Shown in pieces: positions 13,744 to 18,447 of a DNA stretch of 18,447 nt. The stretch covers positions 1 to 18,447 of the forward strand of contig CAMYZF010000016.1 of the NCBI GenBank assembly GCA_947303755.1. Reading direction: 5' to 3'. The notes beneath the pieces are model-generated. The model was not told the origin of the DNA. It worked only from the letters and a program-made list of their open reading frames with translations, and did no database searches. Positions within the stretch are counted from its first letter, which is position 1. Each line of letters starts with the position of its first letter. The position numbers and the translations under genes were made by a program. The DNA is from an uncultured Erysipelotrichaceae bacterium. GTDB lineage: Bacteria; Bacillota_I; Bacilli_A; RFN20; CAG-826.

Positions 13744-14637
13744 TTATTGGAGAACCGAGATATTAATATCGCCTGTCGATGTGCTAACTTTACAAACGCC
13801 TAAACCTGTAGAAGAAGTTGGAACGTTTCTTTTACCTGTAGTCGTGTAAATATCGAATATCTTACCACTTAAAAGTGACATATTAACATTGCCAGTAGAT
13901 GCCTTAGCTTCAATACTAAGTGAATCGCAACTTCTTAAGGTGATGTCACCAGTCGATGTTTCAACTTTTAAGCTTGTTCCAGCAATAACGTTTTCTAAAT
14001 CAACGTGGCCCGTTGAAGCAGTCGCTACAAAACTAATAGGACGAGAATCTTTGACTTTGATATTCCCAGTGCTAGCAACTAAGTTAACGGATAAAGAACC
14101 ATTCTTTTCCACTTCAATATTTCCGGTGGAAGCTTTGAGATCTAATTTATTGACAACTTTAGATGAGAATTTCGTGTTACCAGTCGAAACTCTAGAAGTG
14201 ACATTATCAAATGTATAACCTTCTGGAATTAGGCTATCACCTGTTGAAGAATTGATGGTTAAATCACCATAATTGCCTGCAGGCAGATAAACATACACTT
14301 TCATATAATTGAGATTGAAATTGAAAAATCTTTCTAAACCATTTCGAGTGTCATTTTGAGTGATTTTTAAAGTGTTATTTTCCACCTTCACTATGTGATA
14401 GAACTTATTAGATTCTTCGGTGATGATTTTGCTTTTTCCATCATTTGCGACTTTGAATTCTAAATCAGACACCGAGACATCGACATTAATACTACGAACA
14501 TCATCATTAATCTCGGTGACGTTCATTGTTTGCTTGATGTTATGATTGGTCACTAGTAGACCAACACCAAAGAAGATGCCCGTTGTAAGAATAAGTGATC
14601 CAACAGCAATAAGAGGAATAAAAACAGCTTTTTTCAT
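13744..14637 (-). CDS. DUF4097 family beta-repeat membrane protein
   Basis: A 297-residue protein with one N-terminal membrane helix (about 5-29) and a long outside beta-solenoid of the DUF4097 (LiaG-like/putative adhesin) type. The repeats carry a regular STG corner: SSTGDS, VSTGNT, ASTGNI twice, ASTGHV, TSTGDI, ASTGNV, TTGKRN, STGLG and a final TSTGDINI, spaced about 18-20 residues. Function of the family is unclear; members often sit near envelope-stress or PspC-like genes, but none is seen here. Start is firm: TAGGAG 8 bases before the ATG, and a promoter just upstream (TTGAAT 14713-14718, 16 bases, TACAAT 14691-14696). Single-gene unit with its own terminator. Confidence 0.88.
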   Translation of the reverse strand: MKKAVFIPLIAVGSLILTTGIFFGVGLLVTNHNIKQTMNVTEINDDVRSINVDVSVSDLEFKVANDGKSKIITEESNKFYHIVKVENNTLKITQNDTRNGLERFFNFNLNYMKVYVYLPAGNYGDLTINSSTGDSLIPEGYTFDNVTSRVSTGNTKFSSKVVNKLDLKASTGNIEVEKNGSLSVNLVASTGNIKVKDSRPISFVATASTGHVDLENVIAGTSLKVETSTGDITLRSCDSLSIEAKASTGNVNMSLLSGKIFDIYTTTGKRNVPTSSTGLGVCKVSTSTGDINISVLQ

Positions 14638-14690
14638 AACAATAACTCCTATGAACCTTAGAAGAAAAAGATAAGGTTTTCTTTATAAAT

Positions 14691-14718
14691 ATTGTAAAAC
14701 AATATGTAGACTATTCAA
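14691..14718 (-). promoter_or_regulatory. Promoter of the DUF4097 gene
   Basis: TTGAAT (14713-14718), 16-base spacer, TACAAT (14691-14696) on the minus strand. The -10 lies in a 17-bp inverted repeat (14689-14705; arms ATATTG/CAATAT) that could be an operator. It begins 6 bases after the toxin stop. Confidence 0.55.
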
Positions 14719-14723
14719 AGATA

Positions 14724-15002
14724 TTAATTTCGAAACAAATCCGAATGTGTACCGTTTCTAAAAAGAAACAATTCCAACTCTTCATCATCAATAGAATAAA
14801 TGAGTAGCCAATCTGGTTTTACATGACATTCACGAAAATCGGAATATTTTCCCGATAAAGCGTGATCATGATATTTAGGTTCTAATTTTTCTCTATTAGC
14901 GAGCTTATTGACAACTTCTTCAAGTAACGAAAGGTCAAGACCTCTACTTTTCGCAACCTTCAAATCTTTAAGAAACTTATTTGATGTAACAATTCTAAGC
15001 AT
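14724..15002 (-). CDS. yafQ: YafQ family toxin (RelE/ParE superfamily mRNA interferase)
   Basis: A 92-residue toxin of the YafQ type, a ribosome-dependent mRNA endonuclease. The family motif FRECHVKPDWLLIY (56-69) is intact, and residues equivalent to the E. coli YafQ active site are seen: His47, His60, Asp64, Trp65, Arg82, His86 and Phe90 (NGTHSDLF at the C-terminus). Its ATG overlaps the antitoxin stop by one base (TAATG), as usual for a co-translated type II pair. All key residues are kept, so it looks functional. Confidence 0.93.
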   Translation of the reverse strand: MLRIVTSNKFLKDLKVAKSRGLDLSLLEEVVNKLANREKLEPKYHDHALSGKYSDFRECHVKPDWLLIYSIDDEELELFLFRNGTHSDLFRN

Positions 15003-15274
15003 TAGTCGATTTCCTTAAGAACTTCTTTAAAAGATTTGTGGCGTTTGTACTTTTCCTTATTTGCTTTCATATCTGGAAATTCTGCCAAAGCTTCTTTTGT
15101 TTCTTCGTTAGGAATCTCTAATCTTATCTCAAAAGGGATTCTTTTTTCTCTAACAGTCTGTTGAAGAAAAAGTGTGATGGCTGTGGAAAAGTCTAAACCA
15201 AATTTTGCTAAAAGCATTGTTGATTCCTCCTTTAGTTTAGGATCAATTGAAATATTTGCACTAACTTTTCTCAT
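15002..15274 (-). CDS. dinJ: DinJ/RelB family antitoxin
   Basis: A 90-residue antitoxin. The N-terminal ribbon-helix-helix domain (VSANISIDPKLKEES, then LLAKFGLDFSTAITLFLQQTV, residues 4-41) forms the DNA-binding dimer; the C-terminal part (PFEIRLEIPNEET...) is the flexible arm that blocks YafQ. GAGGG lies 7 bases before the ATG. It should repress its own promoter through the perfect palindrome at 15301-15318. Confidence 0.93.
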   Translation of the reverse strand: MRKVSANISIDPKLKEESTMLLAKFGLDFSTAITLFLQQTVREKRIPFEIRLEIPNEETKEALAEFPDMKANKEKYKRHKSFKEVLKEID

Positions 15275-15292
15275 TCCATGTCCCTCGAAGTG

Positions 15293-15321
15293 ATTTTAAC
15301 ATACTATGCGCATAGTATCAA
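15293..15321 (-). promoter_or_regulatory. Promoter and palindromic operator of dinJ-yafQ
   Basis: TTGATA (15316-15321), a 17-base spacer, TAAAAT (15293-15298). The perfect 18-bp palindrome ATACTATGCGCATAGTAT (15301-15318) fills the spacer, the classic place for an autorepressing antitoxin or toxin-antitoxin complex. Confidence 0.85.
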
Positions 15322-15343
15322 CATATAAATAAAAATAGAAAAT

Positions 15344-15367
15344 AAAAAAGATATGCAGGCATATCTT
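15344..15367 (-). terminator. Intrinsic terminator of the small membrane protein gene
   Basis: On the minus strand AAGATATG (15360-15367) and CATATCTT (15348-15355) with loop CCTG, followed by a T run. It separates this gene from the toxin-antitoxin promoter. Confidence 0.8.
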
Positions 15368-15409
15368 AATTAATAAGCGAACTAATAATTAGTTTTCTTA
15401 ATAAGAATC

Positions 15410-15760
15410 CTATTCGCTTTTAGTAGGTTCGCTTTTCTTTTTCTTTTGGACTTTCTTAACAATTCCAATGATTGTTACAACAACACTTGCCGCAAATAGT
15501 GGCGCACCAATATAAAGAAGAACAGGACTACCAAAGGTCATGACTTCAGTCAAATTTAAAATACCGATTACCATCATTGCAGCAAACGCTACTAAATGTG
15601 GAATCATTTTAATTGGATTAATACCTTTCTTTTTAACTTCTGCTCGGTAGTTTGGATCTTTTTTAAGTTTGGCAAGCTTAATTGCTCCAATAATTGCGAA
15701 AACAATCACGGGAATATGACATACCGCAATTATGACGATAGCTAAAACTCCAGCTTCCAT
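15410..15760 (-). CDS. Small membrane protein with three transmembrane helices
   Basis: A 116-residue hydrophobic protein with three predicted membrane helices (about 4-27, 52-70 and 77-101), a basic loop after the first (KLAKLKKDPNYRAEVKKKG), and a Lys-rich tail (KKVQKKKKSEPTKSE). Positive-inside reasoning puts the loop and tail in the cytoplasm. I do not recognise the family. AAAGGA lies about 13 bases before the ATG, and a TATAAT sits a little further upstream (about 15792-15797). Single-gene unit with its own terminator; its neighbours give no hint of function. Confidence 0.75.
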   Translation of the reverse strand: MEAGVLAIVIIAVCHIPVIVFAIIGAIKLAKLKKDPNYRAEVKKKGINPIKMIPHLVAFAAMMVIGILNLTEVMTFGSPVLLYIGAPLFAASVVVTIIGIVKKVQKKKKSEPTKSE

Positions 15761-15825
15761 GAAGTAGTTTTCCTTTCTTTATTTCGCAAATATTATATAT
15801 TTAATCGACTTATATTAAAAGATAG

Positions 15826-15854
15826 AAAAAAACGGTGACTTTGTGCCATCACAA
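15826..15854 (-). terminator. Weak terminator after the Fic gene
   Basis: On the minus strand TTGTG (15850-15854) can pair with CACAA (15841-15845); an alternative is GTGA with TCAC. A T run follows (15826-15832). The stem is short. It lies about 70 bp after the stop at 15923. Confidence 0.35.
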
Positions 15855-15922
15855 TAGTTTTCAACTGAAATAATTTGCCTTCTTTAATAAAAAATTCTTA
15901 AAGATTTTGTTTGTCTCTGAAG

Positions 15923-16777
15923 TTATTCTTCCTCTTCATAATAATATGAATAGTCGATGCCTTTCATGAAAATCTCTCGATTATTAATGTCGTTTGTTAA
16001 AGCATTATTTAATAAGTCAAAGATTAGTTTTTGATTAATTGGGCTTTCTTTCATGGCTAGCAAATAATCATTCTTTTCGATTTTTGACCAATCGATGCAC
16101 TTCTTTAATCTTTCTTTTAAAAGCAAATCCAACCAAATCCTTGTTGATCTACCATTTCCCTCCATGAATGGGTGCGCAATATTCATTTCAACGTATTTAT
16201 CCACTATTTGTGGGAATGTATCATCTGGCATTTTGTCGATATCTTTTAAAATCTGCGGCAAAAAATCACCATTAGCGAAAACAAAACCACCTTTAGAAAT
16301 TGTCTTGGTTCTTATTTGTCCTGCAAAAGAATAAATTCCTTCAAACAAATAAGCGTGGATTTGCTGCAATAATTTAGTCTTGCCAACATAAGATATATCT
16401 AATAATTCGGATTCAAATAAAGTATGGGCCTTTCTTTTACTTTGTTCATCAACGGGGTCTAGATTGCCTTCGAGCCATTTCTGAAATTCGTTATTGTTTT
16501 TACTAGGGAGAATGAGACCAAGTTTTTTAACACCATGTTCATTAATAACATCAGAAAGATATTTTTTACCATCACCAGCATATAGTTTCAGTTGTCTACA
16601 AAATGTATTCAACTCAGGATGTCTTCTTTTAATTGCATTCCAATATATACGTGGATTTGTAGAATCTGTTAGCGCAAATAAAACATCAACGGCAGAATAC
16701 CACCACTTGGAATTATCGTCATCCCAAATAGCACGTATGTTTTTATTAATAAATGATCTAATTGAGTATTTTATCAT
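15923..16777 (-). CDS. Fic domain protein fused to an N-terminal BRO-N/antirepressor-like domain
   Basis: A 284-residue protein (from the ATG at 16777; an ATG at 16795 is also in frame, and neither has a Shine-Dalgarno). Residues about 5-102 (SIRSFINKNIRAIWDD, KWWYSAVDVLFALTD, FCRQLKLYAGDGKKYLSDV) match the BRO-N/DinD/RhuM-like domain found in phage antirepressors and mobile-element proteins, usually DNA-binding. Residues about 115-270 are a Fic domain with the complete active motif HPFMEGNGR (202-210) and the flap IYSFAGQIRTKTISKGG (148-164), so AMP- or nucleotide transfer to a protein target is expected. The C-terminal DYSYYYEEEE contains SxxxEE (Ser277, Glu281), close to the (S/T)xxxE(G/N) inhibitory motif of self-inhibited class III Fic proteins; this reading is inference. 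It has a strong palindrome upstream, no partner gene, and looks horizontally acquired. Confidence 0.88.
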   Translation of the reverse strand: MIKYSIRSFINKNIRAIWDDDNSKWWYSAVDVLFALTDSTNPRIYWNAIKRRHPELNTFCRQLKLYAGDGKKYLSDVINEHGVKKLGLILPSKNNNEFQKWLEGNLDPVDEQSKRKAHTLFESELLDISYVGKTKLLQQIHAYLFEGIYSFAGQIRTKTISKGGFVFANGDFLPQILKDIDKMPDDTFPQIVDKYVEMNIAHPFMEGNGRSTRIWLDLLLKERLKKCIDWSKIEKNDYLLAMKESPINQKLIFDLLNNALTNDINNREIFMKGIDYSYYYEEEE

Positions 16778-16803
16778 ATTTATATGATAACACATTGTAT
16801 TTC

Positions 16804-16828
16804 AGTTGTCTACAATTTGTATACAACT
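16804..16828 (-). promoter_or_regulatory. Large near-perfect palindrome upstream of the Fic gene
   Basis: Two 12-bp arms around a single central base, with one mismatched position: AGTTGTCTACAA (plus strand) against its inverted copy ending TATACAACT. It lies 27 bp before the likely start and within 10 bp of the alternative start, where an operator would be. The BRO-N domain of the Fic protein is a natural candidate binder. A 30-base stretch including it (16800-16829) recurs inside the gene at 16586-16615. Confidence 0.6.
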
Positions 16829-16851
16829 CGCATAAAATGTATCTTTTATTT

Positions 16852-18222
16852 TCAAAGAAGAATGAATGGTAGTAAATATGGAGGCATTTTAATTGAATTG
16901 CTCTCGATAGCTAATTGCTTAGGATGAACTATATATGATGTCTCAATTCTCTTTCCGAATCTTTTTTTAAATAAGTCATAAGAACTTGTTGTGTAATTCT
17001 TGCTAGATTTAACTTCGAGTGGATATACTTTTAAATTTGTCTTGCTGCTATTTGATAAAATAAAATCTATTTCTATATCATTCTTGTGCGCTTCTAAAGA
17101 ATAGTGCGTGTAAAAATATAGTGCGTTTCCTTTCGCTTTTAGCATCTGTGCAACGATGTTTTGGTATATCATCCCCTTATTAATTGATAATTTGTCATGA
17201 AGGATGGATTTATATATTTCTTTTTCCACTATTTCATTTTCTGAAAACGCTAAAGATATGAGTAAACCAGTATCACCTAAATAACACTTAACTGATGAAT
17301 TATCTTTCGCTAACGAAAAACCAATATTAGGATCATTGCATTTATAACATAGATTGCAAATCATTGAATCATCTAACCAAAATAATGGATCAGCATACTC
17401 AGAAAATGTTTTTTTATTATCAATATTTGATAGAACAATCTTTTTATCGTGTTTAGAAAGAAAACCAGGAATGTTATCAAAAACACGCGATATCTTCAAA
17501 CTATATCGTCTACTAGCTTTATTAATATCATCTCTATATAAGTCAAGAATCTCTCTTTTCGCCTCATCAGCCTTATTGAAGTCCTTATTGTTTTCTAGAT
17601 AGGCAAGAATACTTTGTGGCATTCCACCTACTAGCAAATATTCTTTAAAACAATAAGAAGCTCTTTTGTGAAATGCATCAATTAATGGTTTCTTTTCACT
17701 AGCGCATTGTTTAATGTAATCAAGGAGTTGGATTTCGTTTTCCGCTATTAAGAACTCTTCGAAATCCATTGGATACATTTGAATCTTTTTTTCTTCTGAT
17801 GGTATAACTATATCCTTAACATTTTCTTTTATCGATATCAAAGAACCTGTTTCAATATAATCGTATCTACCATCTTTTACTAAATCTTTTATCGCTTCTC
17901 TTGCTTTAGGAAATCTTTGTACTTCATCAAAAATGATTAAACTCTCCCTTTCATAAAGTTCCTTTCCAAATTCAGTTTTTATGATATTAAAGAAATCGTT
18001 CAATTTATTAGGAAGAAGGTTGTCATAAAAATTATTTAATATAATTTTCGATGCAACGCGAAAATCAATCAGTATGTATGATTTATATTGTTCCTTTCCA
18101 AAGCGCTCTGCTATTGTGGACTTTCCAACACGTCTAGCTCCTTCTATTAGCAAAGCGGTTTTTCCATTAGATTGACTTTTCCAAGCAAGAAGTTTTTCAT
18201 ATATTTTCCTTTTAAATTCCAT
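16852..18222 (-). CDS. AAA_14 / DUF4143 family ATPase (second copy type)
   Basis: A 456-residue protein of the same broad family as the ATPase at 7599-8834 but clearly different in sequence. Walker A is GARRVGKST (28-36); Walker B is LIIFDEVQRFP with Asp99 and Glu100; YIETGSLISI follows as the sensor-like strand. The C-terminal DUF4143 part has KCYLGDTGLLISLAF and a restriction-endonuclease-like pattern (NDIEIDFILSN...VYPLEVKSSK) with D, E and K in order. Such genes are often multi-copy and mobile; role unknown. It has a strong AAGGAGG Shine-Dalgarno. The gene is visibly richer in A/T than the starch genes, fitting acquisition. It ends 24 bp upstream of the Fic palindrome. Confidence 0.92.
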   Translation of the reverse strand: MEFKRKIYEKLLAWKSQSNGKTALLIEGARRVGKSTIAERFGKEQYKSYILIDFRVASKIILNNFYDNLLPNKLNDFFNIIKTEFGKELYERESLIIFDEVQRFPKAREAIKDLVKDGRYDYIETGSLISIKENVKDIVIPSEEKKIQMYPMDFEEFLIAENEIQLLDYIKQCASEKKPLIDAFHKRASYCFKEYLLVGGMPQSILAYLENNKDFNKADEAKREILDLYRDDINKASRRYSLKISRVFDNIPGFLSKHDKKIVLSNIDNKKTFSEYADPLFWLDDSMICNLCYKCNDPNIGFSLAKDNSSVKCYLGDTGLLISLAFSENEIVEKEIYKSILHDKLSINKGMIYQNIVAQMLKAKGNALYFYTHYSLEAHKNDIEIDFILSNSSKTNLKVYPLEVKSSKNYTTSSYDLFKKRFGKRIETSYIVHPKQLAIESNSIKMPPYLLPFILL

Positions 18223-18242
18223 TTATAGCTCCTCCTTGCATA

Positions 18243-18257
18243 TATTATTGCATAATA
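18243..18257 (-). promoter_or_regulatory. Inverted repeat before the second ATPase gene
   Basis: TATTAT and ATAATA around TGC (plus strand) make a 15-bp inverted repeat about 20 bp before the ATG. On the minus strand a TTGTCA lies just upstream, so this may be an operator in a promoter, though the spacing to a good -10 is poor. A better -10 (TATAAT) is further upstream at about 18400-18405. Confidence 0.35.
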
Positions 18258-18365
18258 GTGACAATACGAAAAGTAAAAATAATAAATATTTGAGATAATG
18301 CGAAGAGTACTCGTAAGAAAAAAATCGGATAATACGGAGGATATCGTGACAATGCACTTTTTTCC

Positions 18366-18395
18366 TACTATGATTTACTATGTTTATATACTATG
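18366..18395 (-). repeat. Three direct copies of TACTATG upstream of the second ATPase gene
   Basis: TACTATG occurs at 18366-18372, 18376-18382 and 18389-18395 on the plus strand, spaced 10 and 13 bases, about one helical turn. The same heptamer is the half-site of the dinJ-yafQ palindrome. It lies just after a TATAAT (minus strand, 18400-18405), in the presumed early leader or operator region of the ATPase gene. Confidence 0.4.
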
Positions 18396-18408
18396 TATAT
18401 ATTATAAA

Positions 18409-18438
18409 GAAAAAGACATCCTGTGTTACCAGAATGTC
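18409..18438 (-). terminator. Terminator of a gene beyond the right edge
   Basis: On the minus strand GACATTCTG (18430-18438) pairs with CAGGATGTC (18415-18423) with one mismatch and a 6-base loop, followed by TTTTTC. It probably ends a minus-strand gene lying to the right of the window. Confidence 0.7.
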
Positions 18439-18447
18439 ACACTTTTT

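Noticed and set aside
13889..14218. Long plus-strand open frame opposite the DUF4097 gene.
   Set aside because: It mirrors the repetitive STG coding of the minus-strand gene; no Shine-Dalgarno and no independent protein pattern.
14689..14705. Inverted repeat ATATTG/CAATAT as a terminator of dinJ-yafQ.
   Set aside because: No U-tract follows on the minus strand; it fits better as part of the DUF4097 promoter.
18352..18447. Plus-strand open frame from an ATG at 18352 to the window edge, with GGAGG about 11 bases upstream.
   Set aside because: The frame is built of low-complexity TACTATG repeats and runs through a terminator-like hairpin; the residues show no family pattern. The window edge prevents a decision.
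1..18447. CRISPR array, tRNA, rRNA, insertion sequence or transposase.
   Set aside because: I saw no regularly spaced repeats with spacers, no tRNA cloverleaf motifs, no rRNA sequence and no transposase motifs on either strand.

Overview
The window looks like a piece of an AT-rich genome of an uncultured, host-associated member of the Bacilli close to the Mollicutes (the RF39/RFN20/Erysipelotrichia-like gut and rumen lineages). Support for this: low-GC sequence with Gram-positive style Shine-Dalgarno sites; tryptophan written as TGG and normal stop use, so the standard bacterial code rather than the Mycoplasma code; lipoproteins; and surface proteins with a signal segment, starch-binding-like modules and a C-terminal membrane anchor ending in K/R-rich tails, a style common in those lineages. 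The taxonomic call is inference. Every gene I accept is on the minus strand.

Region 1 (1-5571) is a starch/maltodextrin operon, transcribed right to left: a GH13 alpha-glucan hydrolase lipoprotein with an N-terminal pullulanase-associated-type domain (5373-2842), a small lipoprotein (2827-1973), a GH77 4-alpha-glucanotransferase MalQ (1970-546), and the N-terminal 180 residues of a secreted pullulanase-like protein that runs off the left edge (542-<1). Gaps between genes are 14, 2 and 3 bp. The promoter region carries a CcpA/LacI-family style operator (cre-like) overlapping the predicted start point, and next to it a perfect 22-bp palindrome covering the -10 region.

Region 2 (5572-12801) holds three membrane-anchored surface proteins with CBM26-like/starch-binding-like modules (402, 642 and 516 aa). 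Two of them have cre-like sites in their promoters matching the one in front of the amylase operon, and two have almost identical C-terminal DNA. Together with region 1 they suggest an extracellular system: surface proteins hold starch granules or glucans, lipid-anchored and secreted enzymes cut them, and MalQ rearranges the maltodextrins. Between these genes sits an insertion of unrelated, more AT-rich genes: an AAA_14/DUF4143 ATPase translationally coupled to an AlkD-type DNA glycosylase, and the remains of a TfoX-like gene.

Region 3 (12802-18447) is accessory: a discrete structured small RNA with its own extended -10 promoter and intrinsic terminator that I cannot assign to a known family; a small basic protein resembling the barnase/EndoU/colicin-E5/RelE-like nuclease fold; a DUF4097 beta-repeat membrane protein; a DinJ-YafQ toxin-antitoxin pair with a textbook palindromic operator in its promoter; a small three-helix membrane protein; a Fic protein fused to a BRO-N/antirepressor-like domain; and a second AAA_14/DUF4143 ATPase. 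Each gene tends to have its own promoter and hairpin terminator, as in a mosaic of independently acquired genes.

The best candidates for new biology are the unassigned small RNA (about 12976-13136), the Fic gene whose upstream palindrome is near-duplicated inside its own coding region, and the co-regulated starch-capture set.
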